Part shown: positions 7,608 through 15,720 of the stretch, one piece after another | Layout: every line of letters begins with the position of its first letter | Numbering within the stretch: the stretch's first letter is position 1 | Source: Rikenellaceae bacterium | GTDB lineage: Bacteria > Bacteroidota > Bacteroidia > Bacteroidales > Rikenellaceae | DNA: 64,000 nt | Reading direction: 5' to 3' | Assembly (NCBI GenBank): GCA_021201795.1 | Contig: JAJQEF010000020.1 | Span: 92,357 to 156,356 of the forward strand | Made by a program: the position numbers and the translations under genes | Notes under the pieces: generated by a model | The model's input: the letters and a program-made list of their open reading frames with translations, nothing else | Databases searched by the model: none | Told to the model about the DNA's origin: nothing

Positions 7608-9491
7608 TTAGCGGATTTTAAGTATCACATCGTCTTCGTAAACAGTCTCGCCGCTATTAACCGGAATAGCGACTATTACACCGTCCCTTGTAGCGAGAAT
7701 TGCATTGTAGGTCTTCATGGCCTCCACATAGCAGAGGGTGTCGCCCTTCTTGAAGCTGTCGCCCACTTTGAGCGGAGTCTCTGACGGAGTCTTCGTAAGG
7801 AAGAACTTACCTTCGAGAGGCGATTCGATATCCTCTGCATTGCCGTCCGCTACCGGATCAGGCGCAGTGACCGTGCCAGGTGATTCCGCAGGGGTGCCGA
7901 TTCGCTGGTTGCCGTTAGGTATGTCCGCTCCCGGAGGTGCAATAGTTACGCGGAATTTTTCTCCGTTAACGTCCACTGTAAGCGTCTGCGGTGCGATAAC
8001 CTCAGCGGCAGATGTTATAGGCATCGTTTCTTTTTCTTTGCGTTTAGCAATGTCAGCCTCGAAGTCTGCTTTGGCCTTGCCGGATTTATATGCTTCGTAT
8101 TGAGCAGGGTGCATAGCATATTCGAACAGTTCTTCCTCGTCCGGACCGAGCTCCCAGCCTTTATCTTTCATCTTCTGTTTATAATCCTCCAGTGCGTCAG
8201 GATATACCGATTGAGGATCGCCTTCGAAGAATTCGCGTCCCTGCTCCTTCGCAAGCTGGATAATTATAGGATCGAGTTTACCCGGAAGGCGTCCTGCCTT
8301 ACCGAGGATCATGTCCCAAACATCGTCAGCGATCATGCTCCAGCGTTCTTTGCCTTTGAGCAGCTGCATTACGTTCATCAGAGCAACGTTCTTAACATAC
8401 TGGCTGAACGGAGTTACGAGCGGAGGATATCCGAGACGAGGCCATACGTATGCCACCTCATCGAACAATTTTATCAGAAGATCGTCCTGTGATATTTTAG
8501 GTTTGTTGTTCTTCTCCATGTAGCGGTTGATGCTCTCGATATTTGTTTCGAGGTCAGCCATAAGGCTTCCCATCATACCTCCCGGAAGTCCCGGACCGAT
8601 AAGGAGCGAGTTCATGAGCCTGTTGCGAGGACTTATATAATAACCAAGAAAATCATCCATAAACTCTTGTGTTAAGGCACGCACCTTCATATATGCTTCC
8701 ATGTTTATCTCAGGAACCTTGAATCCTGCATCCTTAAGCATAGCCTGTACGGTAAGAAGGTCCGCGTGTCCCGTACCCCATGAAAGTGGTTCCATTCCGA
8801 CGTCTATGAAATCTGCTCCTGCTTTGCATACTTCCAGAATGGATGCGACCGAAAAACCCGTACCTGCATGGCTATGATATTGTATAGGTATTTCAGGATA
8901 TTTTTTCTTGATGTTCGCTACGATCTCGCCAAGTGACACAGGACGTCCGATACCTGCCATATCCTTGATGCATATTTCGTCAGCGCCGGCTTCGATAAGT
9001 TCGTAAGCCATGTCGGTGTAATATTCAACAGTGTGAATAGGGGAAACTGTAATACTCAGAGCCGCCTGCGAGATCATCCCCGCCGCCTTTGCGTATTTAA
9101 TGGACGGTATAATATTGCGCTTATCGTTGAGTCCACAGAAGGTACGTGCTATATCCGTACCCTGCGCTTTTTTAACTTTGTAGAATAATTTTCTCACATC
9201 GGTAGGAACAGGGCTCATACGGAGTCCGTTGAGTCCGCGGTCGAGCATATGCGTTTGGATGCCAGCGTCGTTGAACGGCTGGGTCCATTTTCTAACCGCT
9301 GTATTCGGGTTCTCGCCGAATAATAAATTTACCTGCTCGAATCCACCTCCGTTGGTTTCAACCCTGGCAAAACATCCCATTTTCACGATCTCCGGTGCTA
9401 CGCGCTCCAATTGATCCACCCTCGGCACATATTTGCCTGCCGACTGCCACATATCCCTGTATAAAAGGCTGAATTTAATTTCTCTGCTCAT
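7608..9491 (-). CDS. oadA: Oxaloacetate decarboxylase alpha subunit / pyruvate carboxylase subunit B
   Basis: 627-aa biotin protein. The N-terminal carboxyltransferase domain (about 1-300) carries EICIKDMAGIGRP and QYHSHAGTG, the metal- and substrate-binding TIM-barrel motifs of the pyruvate carboxylase/OadA family. A conserved PYC_OADA region follows (300-460). After an Ala/Pro-rich hinge the C-terminal biotinyl domain holds VEAMKTY, with K593 the biotinylated lysine 35 residues from the end. It takes CO2 from oxaloacetate onto biotin and passes it to OadB. It needs biotin ligase and a biotin supply, which matters because bioA and bioB in this window are frameshifted. It is the middle gene of the operon, 20 nt after oadG. 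Confidence 0.93.
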   Translation of the reverse strand: MSREIKFSLLYRDMWQSAGKYVPRVDQLERVAPEIVKMGCFARVETNGGGFEQVNLLFGENPNTAVRKWTQPFNDAGIQTHMLDRGLNGLRMSPVPTDVRKLFYKVKKAQGTDIARTFCGLNDKRNIIPSIKYAKAAGMISQAALSITVSPIHTVEYYTDMAYELIEAGADEICIKDMAGIGRPVSLGEIVANIKKKYPEIPIQYHSHAGTGFSVASILEVCKAGADFIDVGMEPLSWGTGHADLLTVQAMLKDAGFKVPEINMEAYMKVRALTQEFMDDFLGYYISPRNRLMNSLLIGPGLPGGMMGSLMADLETNIESINRYMEKNNKPKISQDDLLIKLFDEVAYVWPRLGYPPLVTPFSQYVKNVALMNVMQLLKGKERWSMIADDVWDMILGKAGRLPGKLDPIIIQLAKEQGREFFEGDPQSVYPDALEDYKQKMKDKGWELGPDEEELFEYAMHPAQYEAYKSGKAKADFEADIAKRKEKETMPITSAAEVIAPQTLTVDVNGEKFRVTIAPPGADIPNGNQRIGTPAESPGTVTAPDPVADGNAEDIESPLEGKFFLTKTPSETPLKVGDSFKKGDTLCYVEAMKTYNAILATRDGVIVAIPVNSGETVYEDDVILKIR

Positions 9492-9511
9492 TTAGTTATT
9501 GGTTTTAGTTG

Positions 9512-9781
9512 TTATTTTACTTTTTCGATTTTTACTACTTTTGATTTACCTTTTGTCGCCATACCTACAGCTGCGGTGATAGCTGCTATGATCTTAGGCG
9601 GAATGGTGTCGTTGCTTCCGGAAGCTGCGACCGAAGGCGCAGGTTTTAAGGTCTCGTCCGGAGCAAATTTATTGACGAGTTTTATCAGCCCCTGGCTGAA
9701 GTATATTATTAACAGTAGTATGACGAAAACCGTTCCCATACCTACTGCAAGAAGCATTAATGCAGTACTAAATTCACTCAT
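9512..9781 (-). CDS. oadG: Na+-translocating decarboxylase, gamma subunit (OadG family)
   Basis: 89-aa single-span membrane protein: one N-terminal hydrophobic helix (about residues 7-30), then a short hinge with Ala, Pro and Ser, and a basic C-terminus. This is the layout of the small subunit that anchors OadA to OadB. First gene of the oadG-A-B operon. I see no exact TAnnTTTG box in its AT-rich upstream region (9782-9900). Confidence 0.88.
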   Translation of the reverse strand: MSEFSTALMLLAVGMGTVFVILLLIIYFSQGLIKLVNKFAPDETLKPAPSVAASGSNDTIPPKIIAAITAAVGMATKGKSKVVKIEKVK

Positions 9782-9910
9782 ATCTTAAAGTTTAAATTTG
9801 TCGAAAACGAAAACGACTAAAATTAATAAATTTTTTTTATAAAAAGAAGTATTATGTTTCTACAACATATTTTGTTCTGAATAACCCTGTATTATGAACC
9901 ATATAAAACA

Positions 9911-9941
9911 AAAAAACGGCTCCTGTTAAGAGCCGTTTTTT
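9911..9941 (-). terminator. Terminator downstream of the Dps-like gene
   Basis: Perfect 12-bp stem AAAAAACGGCTC (9911-9922) with its complement (9930-9941), 7-nt loop; T-tracts on both strands. Confidence 0.88.
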
Positions 9942-9958
9942 AAAGTATCCGTAACAGA

Positions 9959-10387
9959 CTATTGAAGTTTTTTAAGCCTGTAAAGCAGTTGCTGTATTGC
10001 TTCCTGATAGTCGTCTATGATAGAATCCTGAAAATCTTCGGTAAAAAGATCTTCTCTTTCTTCCTTTATGTAATTATAGAAGTCCGTACAATGCTGTACT
10101 ATATTCTGCGGAGTCGGAGTTTGAGGAACGTTGATGTCGATATTCTCGAGGAGTGCATAAGTCGTTTCAACGATACGGTCCAATACGTCGCCTAGTGTTT
10201 CTAATGCCTGATCTAGCGCCATATGTTCAGCGTAGCTTCCTTTACCTGTTACGTGCCAATGGTAAAGTTTCAGGCTCACGTTGAAAGAATATAGGCTTCC
10301 GAAGAAATCGCCTACGTTTTTATTAGCTCCCGATGGATTGTTAGGGCTTTGAGATTTAGCCGGTTTTGATTTTGTTGCAGTTTCCAT
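9959..10387 (-). CDS. DUF5856 Dps/ferritin-like protein
   Basis: 142-aa protein. After a polar Ser/Pro/Asn-rich N-terminus of about 28 residues it has the Dps-like segment LKLYHWHVTGKGSYAEHMAL, in which the His residues and the acidic residues of the following helix resemble the ferroxidase ligands of Dps, then helical DVLDRIVETTYALLENI and a long C-terminal helix. In Bacteroidota this is the DUF5856 family. A likely role is iron binding or protection from oxidative damage, but I see no direct proof. Monocistronic, with a strong terminator just after it. Confidence 0.8.
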   Translation of the reverse strand: METATKSKPAKSQSPNNPSGANKNVGDFFGSLYSFNVSLKLYHWHVTGKGSYAEHMALDQALETLGDVLDRIVETTYALLENIDINVPQTPTPQNIVQHCTDFYNYIKEEREDLFTEDFQDSIIDDYQEAIQQLLYRLKKLQ

Positions 10388-10455
10388 AGTACTATTCTTT
10401 AAATATGTTTACTACGGAGCAAGCCAAAATTATGCCAACAGCATTTGAGATTGTA

Positions 10456-12855
10456 CTATTGCTCACAATCTTCCAATTCCGTTAATTCCTTATCTTTTCC
10501 CGTTTTTATAAAATTTTTTATTCTTTGCTGGAGGAAAGAGACCGCAGTCAATAATCCGCCCAGAATAATAAATGCTATGATTCTTCCTGCGTGAGACATG
10601 TGCCATACGTCGTAAATGTAGAATTTAAGAATGATCAATCCGAAGAATGCCAGTGATATCGAACGGAGAATTTTTATTTTCGCACGAATTCCCCATATCA
10701 TAAGTAATGTCGCGATTGTGCTCCATACAAGAGGATAAACAAATGTGTGGATTTCTCTAAGATTGCCGTATAGTTCGTGGTTAAGGAGTAATGCAATGTT
10801 ATCGGTTTCTATACTTATTATATATATACTGAATGCTGCGGCAAACCAGAGAACTATATCGCTCTGTCTGAAATTTTTTTTATAAATATATTTTGTCAGC
10901 ATACTTATATTGAACGCTGTAAATGGAATTCCTATCAGATGAAAAATAAAAAATGAGTCCGGATATATATTCTCAGCAAAGACTGAATCACCCAGTGTCT
11001 TCGTCGATTCGAAAAATCCGTTAGTAAAAAGAAGAGTCGTCACAAACACTATTATAAGCGAAGGAAGGTTCTCCTGAAGTTTTTTTCGGAATATAATTAT
11101 AAGAAAACTTAAGTATACCGCTATAAACTGGTATTCCAGCATCGTTGTAATTACATTCGTCCACGAATTATATTCCAGATATGTTACAGACTGATTCTTT
11201 ATTTCACAGTATGGGATTATAAATGCGAGCACCAGAGTGATTGCTAAAAACGTTATTCTGGAGGGTGTGTCGTAATATGTTTTTCTGCGGAAGGTGAAGT
11301 ACACTGCGGCAAATGAAGCAGTAACGCATATTCCTGTGATTACTGCCGGGTTGAAGACCGGAACAAGATTGTCGTTAATTATATAAGCACTTACAAGATT
11401 TTCCGTAAACATTGTCAATACCGATGCCGATACCACGTAAAGACTGATCCTGAATGCTTTGATATCTGTTATGTACCATAACAGTGCGAGAACGGAGAGT
11501 TCCGCAGCCCAGAATAAAGTTATCGTATATCCGTCGAAATGATTAGGTATTGCTATCGTGAAAAATGCGACGGTAAGCAATAAAAGCAGGGCTTGCAGGT
11601 TTTTGTCGATATCCCCGAACTTATTCATAACAAATAAAACGCCTGCATTCAATACGGCAAGACTCAGGGGAACAATTCCGGAAAATTGTCCGTCATAGTC
11701 GCTGAGAATAAATATAAAACCGATATATATCAGAAAGTTGTCCAGCGTTATCAGGGACGTTATATATGGGGAAAGTTTTTTCTCATCTTTTAAGTGGTCC
11801 AGAATGGCAGCTGCATAGAACTGTATAAAGAAGAGGACCGAGAAGATCGTCGCGGGCCATAATTCTCCGTAATAGTCTGTTCCCAGTTTTAACAGGTAAT
11901 ATACTGCTGTACAAGAGAAAGCCAGTACGGCGGTTACTCTCCATTTCTTAAACAGTGAAAGTGCCAGCATTCCCGTATTAAGAAGAAAAATGTAGGAGAA
12001 GAGTCCTGTGATGCTCGATGAGTATGTTCCTGCCATAAGGGGAGCCGTGAAGCCTCCCAGCAGGGATAGGATCGCAAGTTCCTTCCTGTCGTAGTAGAGG
12101 GAGAGCAATACGGATAATACGGTAATAAAGGTCAGGATCACAAATGCAGTGATTTCAGAAAACATTCCGTGCATCCTGAATGCGATCGTGACAGTAAAAT
12201 AAAGGGCTGCTATACCGCCTCCCGTAAGCACAGATGAGAAAATCCTGTAATTTTTTTTTAGAACATATCCGCTTCCGATCAGTAGCAGTCCTGTAAATAT
12301 TCCGACGGCTACGCGCCAGAACTCATTTATCCAACCGTTATCTATGGAATATTTTACGAAGAAACCTATTCCTAGAACGAATGTTGCTATTCCTATTTTA
12401 CTGAGTAGGTTTGCTCCAAGTAATTTGTCGGATAGCGATCTTTTTTCAGATTTCTTCCGGTTATACGGATTTTCAGTAGGGAAATTATTAGGAACATTAT
12501 ATGCACCGGTTTGGCTTTCGATATTTTCTTTTTTCTCTTCTTTGTATTCGGTGACTGTCTGGGAGTCGGGAACCATATTATTCAATAACGGTGCGAGTTG
12601 TCCGGATTCCGTAGTTTCTTCTTTTTTCTCCATAAAAACAGAATCTGGTTCGGTTACTTTATTTTCGGACCCTGTATTTAACAATGGAGAGACAACTCTG
12701 TCTGTTTTGGGCTGCGCTTCGGATTGGGTGTTGACAAAGTTTTGAAGGCGGTTTATTTTTCCTTCCAGAATCTGAATGTTCTTCTTCAGCCCGTCCAGTT
12801 TTACAATGCAGACGACTATAAGGCCGACCAAAAGTAGAGTAAGAAAGTATAGCAT
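10456..12855 (-). CDS. DUF2339 polytopic membrane protein
   Basis: 799-aa protein. An N-terminal membrane helix (about 1-18) is followed by a short coiled coil (LDGLKKNIQILEGKINRLQN), a polar low-complexity linker of about 90 residues rich in Glu, Ser, Thr and Asn, and then more than 20 predicted membrane segments from about residue 135 to 780. The segment LSKIGIATFVLGIGFFVKYS with the following NGWINEFWRVAVG is the conserved start of the DUF2339 membrane domain. Function is unknown in the family; a link to envelope or surface polymer assembly is only a guess. Monocistronic. Confidence 0.85.
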   Translation of the reverse strand: MLYFLTLLLVGLIVVCIVKLDGLKKNIQILEGKINRLQNFVNTQSEAQPKTDRVVSPLLNTGSENKVTEPDSVFMEKKEETTESGQLAPLLNNMVPDSQTVTEYKEEKKENIESQTGAYNVPNNFPTENPYNRKKSEKRSLSDKLLGANLLSKIGIATFVLGIGFFVKYSIDNGWINEFWRVAVGIFTGLLLIGSGYVLKKNYRIFSSVLTGGGIAALYFTVTIAFRMHGMFSEITAFVILTFITVLSVLLSLYYDRKELAILSLLGGFTAPLMAGTYSSSITGLFSYIFLLNTGMLALSLFKKWRVTAVLAFSCTAVYYLLKLGTDYYGELWPATIFSVLFFIQFYAAAILDHLKDEKKLSPYITSLITLDNFLIYIGFIFILSDYDGQFSGIVPLSLAVLNAGVLFVMNKFGDIDKNLQALLLLLTVAFFTIAIPNHFDGYTITLFWAAELSVLALLWYITDIKAFRISLYVVSASVLTMFTENLVSAYIINDNLVPVFNPAVITGICVTASFAAVYFTFRRKTYYDTPSRITFLAITLVLAFIIPYCEIKNQSVTYLEYNSWTNVITTMLEYQFIAVYLSFLIIIFRKKLQENLPSLIIVFVTTLLFTNGFFESTKTLGDSVFAENIYPDSFFIFHLIGIPFTAFNISMLTKYIYKKNFRQSDIVLWFAAAFSIYIISIETDNIALLLNHELYGNLREIHTFVYPLVWSTIATLLMIWGIRAKIKILRSISLAFFGLIILKFYIYDVWHMSHAGRIIAFIILGGLLTAVSFLQQRIKNFIKTGKDKELTELEDCEQ

Positions 12856-12913
12856 CTCGTTTTATTCTCTGATTATTAATATATAAATGTAGTAATTATA
12901 TTTAAATGGCAAC

Positions 12914-12938
12914 AAAAAACCGCCCCTCGAGGCGGTTT
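12914..12938 (-). terminator. Terminator after the sulfotransferase operon
   Basis: 8-bp stem AAACCGCC/GGCGGTTT (12917-12924 with 12931-12938), 6-nt loop. On the minus strand it is followed by six Ts. Confidence 0.85.
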
Positions 12939-12943
12939 AATGT

Positions 12944-14050
12944 TTATAAGGAATAGTCCCAGTCTTTTATCGCATAGTCCCAGTGTTTCTCCACAAGTTC
13001 AACGGTACGGCTGTCGTATTTATATTTATTCTTTTTGAAACCTTTTTTTGAATCCAGATATTTATTGATATTGGCTTGAGCCAAATCATAGCCCGGAAGG
13101 CTTAGTTCATTATAAATACGTTCCGTTAATCCTATGGAATCTTTTTCGAAATCCTCGAACTTCACCTCGATCAGATTGCCTTTGGGAATTAAAAGTTTTT
13201 CTTCTTCGTACCTGCGGTAGAGTTTAGTGTAAACGTCGAGTATTTTTTCTTCAACGTATTCTACGGACACGTCCTGAAGTTTAAGTGGTTGGAACGCGTT
13301 CATGAAGAATCCTCTGGTACTTTCGAATACCGTGTAAGGATTGCGCATCAGGTAGATAAATTTCGCATCCGGGAAGGTCTCCATAAGGAATTTTATCCTT
13401 GCCGTATGCGGAGGATTCTTGGAGAGGAATTGGGTTCCACCGGTGTTCCATAGTGATATTTTAACTACTTTTATAAGAGTTTCGCGGAATATTTCTTTTT
13501 CTTCTTCGGTAATGTCGTTGAAGAGCAGGTATTTTTCACAGTATTCATCCAGATATTCGGGGAAGAACCAGAAATTATAATAGGAATACGGCATCATACT
13601 TCCCAGTGCGAATTCCTCTTCCTGTGGAAGACCCGGATCGAGTTCCATGTTGTCGTGCGGTCTTTTATCCGGCATAAGCCATTTTACGGTCTTTTTGAAA
13701 AATGGCTGCCCCCACATCATAAGATGCGGAAAAACTGTCTGGTACGTCGTATTGTAACCGAAATGATCGTCCTTGCATAAAACGTTATGGACAAAAGTTG
13801 TACCGCTTCTCCAGTGTCCAAGTATAAATAGGGGGGGATTCTCGAGAGGTTTGTCCGCAAGAAGTTTCTGATACTTTTTTTCCTGAATCGGAGCCATTGT
13901 GCTGAGTATATGGCATATCGCTTTGGTTAGCCTGTATTTTTTTAAATACGGTTTTTCTACGGTGCGTCCCGCGCATATTTTTTTGAAAGTATCGACATCT
14001 GCCCCGACAAGGGTATTTATAGGTAGTTTGTCGAATTCTAAAAGCCCCAT
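12944..14050 (-). CDS. PAPS-dependent sulfotransferase family protein
   Basis: 368-aa protein that should transfer sulfate from PAPS to an acceptor alcohol. The 5'-phosphosulfate loop is FILGHWRSGTTFVHN (about 76-89) and the 3'-phosphate-binding region is KFIYLMRNPYTVFES. No membrane segment or signal peptide is evident. It overlaps cysC by 13 nt and follows cysQ-cysC, so PAPS supply, PAP removal and sulfate transfer are in one operon. From memory, Bacteroides thetaiotaomicron BT_0416, a cholesterol/steroid sulfotransferase, sits in a comparable cluster; whether this protein shares that acceptor is not decided by the sequence. Sulfolipids or surface glycans are alternatives. Confidence 0.87.
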   Translation of the reverse strand: MGLLEFDKLPINTLVGADVDTFKKICAGRTVEKPYLKKYRLTKAICHILSTMAPIQEKKYQKLLADKPLENPPLFILGHWRSGTTFVHNVLCKDDHFGYNTTYQTVFPHLMMWGQPFFKKTVKWLMPDKRPHDNMELDPGLPQEEEFALGSMMPYSYYNFWFFPEYLDEYCEKYLLFNDITEEEKEIFRETLIKVVKISLWNTGGTQFLSKNPPHTARIKFLMETFPDAKFIYLMRNPYTVFESTRGFFMNAFQPLKLQDVSVEYVEEKILDVYTKLYRRYEEEKLLIPKGNLIEVKFEDFEKDSIGLTERIYNELSLPGYDLAQANINKYLDSKKGFKKNKYKYDSRTVELVEKHWDYAIKDWDYSL

Positions 14051-14661
14051 TCCTGATTTTTTTTAGTGCTGATAAGCGGTAAAATAACTTCCATGATTTT
14101 GTTTACGGATTCTTCGACTGTTAGCGATGTAGTGTCGATCTCGACATCAGGGTTTTCAGGCTTTTCGAATGGAGCGCTGATCCCTGTAAAATTTTTGATT
14201 TCCCCGAGACGGGCTTTTTTGTACAGCCCTTTGACATCCCTGTCTTCACATACTTCCAAAGGGGTACTTACGAAAACCTCTACGAAATCGTTTTCGCCGA
14301 TTATACTGCGGGCGAGATTACGTATATTGTTATTGGGGCTTATAAAAGCCGATATGGTAATTATACCGCTGTCTATAAATAATTTACCTACCTCTGCGAT
14401 GCGCCGTATATTTTCGATCCTGTCACTTTCCGTGAATCCAAGGTTGTTGTTTATTCCGCTCCGTATATTATCCCCGTCAAGAATTCGGCACAGGAACCCG
14501 AGCCTGAAAAGTTCTCTCTCGAGTGCTATCGCAATGGTACTTTTACCTGATCCCGATAATCCCGTAAGCCATATCATTATGCTGTGCTGTCCGAGCAATT
14601 GCTCTTTGTCCGTACGGATCTGCATCCGTGAAAAAATGGGGTATATGTTATTATCGTTCAT
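14038..14661 (-). CDS. cysC: Adenylylsulfate kinase
   Basis: Phosphorylates adenosine 5'-phosphosulfate to PAPS. 207 aa with the P-loop GLSGSGKST (34-42), LDGDNIRSGINNNLGF, the ISAFISPNNNIRNLAR segment and VSTPLEVCEDRDVKGLYKKA, all family hallmarks. Starts one base after the cysQ stop and overlaps the sulfotransferase start, so the three genes are translationally coupled. No ATP sulfurylase gene (cysD/cysN or sat) is present in this window, so APS must come from an enzyme encoded elsewhere. Confidence 0.95.
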   Translation of the reverse strand: MNDNNIYPIFSRMQIRTDKEQLLGQHSIMIWLTGLSGSGKSTIAIALERELFRLGFLCRILDGDNIRSGINNNLGFTESDRIENIRRIAEVGKLFIDSGIITISAFISPNNNIRNLARSIIGENDFVEVFVSTPLEVCEDRDVKGLYKKARLGEIKNFTGISAPFEKPENPDVEIDTTSLTVEESVNKIMEVILPLISTKKNQEWGF

Positions 14662-14662
14662 A

Positions 14663-15454
14663 TTATTTAACTATAAAGAATGGATTAAGCAGAGATTCTT
14701 TATTATAACGCAGAGGGCAGCCTGTTCCGACGTCGATCAATTCCTTCCCCGCAGCGGAAGCTATCGCATGGCCCGCCGCCGTGTCCCACTCCATTGTTGG
14801 ACCGAAGCGCGGATATTCGTCGGCACTACCTTCCGCAACTTTGCATATTTTAAGCGAACTTCCGCAGGATACAATCTCGATCTCACCGTGTAGTTTTTTT
14901 TTTTCGTCGATATATTTTTCCGTTACAGGATACATATGAGACCTCGAAGCTACGATGGTGAATTTTTCCCTGTGTTGTTCTTCCGGTATTTTCACTGATA
15001 TTCTGCTGAGATTTCTAAGGGACAATTCGTCCTGTATTTCTGCTTTATAAGCTCCGTTTTTATCGGAATAATAAAGTATTTTTTTGACAGGAACATAAAT
15101 TACCCCTGCAATGGGAACTCCGTTCTCGACAAGAGCTATGTTGACGGTGAATTCTCCGTTCCTTCTGATAAACTCTTTGGTACCGTCCAGCGGATCTACA
15201 ATCCACATAGTGTTCCAGTTTTTGCGAACTGAAAAATCTTTACTCTCTCCTTCTTCGCTTAGTATGGGTATTCCAGTCTCGTCGAGAATGAAGCAGATTT
15301 TTTCATGCGCCTTTTTATCCGCTACGGTTAGCGGTGATTCGTCGTCTTTAAAACTTAAGCCGAACTCTTCGTCAGGCAGGGTATATACCGACATAATTTC
15401 ACCGCCGGCTTCGACAGCAGCTCTTAGGGCTGTTTTCAAATAGGATTTTTCCAA
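14663..15454 (-). CDS. cysQ: 3'(2'),5'-bisphosphate nucleotidase
   Basis: Removes the 3'-phosphate from PAP, the by-product of sulfotransferases. Inositol-monophosphatase-fold protein with the metal-binding motif WIVDPLDGTKEF and the C-terminal GPTMEWDTAAGHAIASAAG. No ATG lies near the expected N-terminus. The TTG at 15454 (L-E-K-S-Y-L-K) gives 263 aa, the usual length. A TTG at 15502 gives 279 aa but would start at the transcription start predicted from the -7 box at 15511-15518, so I prefer 15454. First gene of the cysQ-cysC-sulfotransferase operon and divergent from the SLC13 transporter. Confidence 0.85.
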   Translation of the reverse strand: MEKSYLKTALRAAVEAGGEIMSVYTLPDEEFGLSFKDDESPLTVADKKAHEKICFILDETGIPILSEEGESKDFSVRKNWNTMWIVDPLDGTKEFIRRNGEFTVNIALVENGVPIAGVIYVPVKKILYYSDKNGAYKAEIQDELSLRNLSRISVKIPEEQHREKFTIVASRSHMYPVTEKYIDEKKKLHGEIEIVSCGSSLKICKVAEGSADEYPRFGPTMEWDTAAGHAIASAAGKELIDVGTGCPLRYNKESLLNPFFIVK

Positions 15455-15510
15455 CTTTTTAAATAAATCTTTAATTACAGTAGAGGAACGGTCATGAACC
15501 AAATGATTGC

Positions 15511-15518
15511 CAAAATTA
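15511..15518 (-). promoter_or_regulatory. Bacteroidota -7 box for the cysQ operon
   Basis: Reverse complement reads TAATTTTG. Expected transcription start is about 15504, leaving a leader of some 50 nt before the TTG at 15454. Confidence 0.5.
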
Positions 15519-15676
15519 TCAATTAAAATTAAAAAAATAAACTTTATGTTTTATTCGGGACAATTATTGTTACTATCGGGAATGAACGGAACCGGAATAT
15601 GTCTGTAACTTTAATAAATTAATGTTTGATGAAATATTTAGTTGTCCCGGTTATTTCGCGGCCTGTTAAATTTTAT

Positions 15677-15684
15677 TATTTTTG
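15677..15684 (+). promoter_or_regulatory. Bacteroidota -7 box for the SLC13 gene
   Basis: TATTTTTG, about 37 nt before the ATG at 15721. The short inverted pair GTCCC...GGGAC (15643-15688) brackets it and could be an operator, but it is weak. Confidence 0.5.
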
Positions 15685-15720
15685 GGACGATTTAAAAATG
15701 CCCTATAAACCGACTTCCAT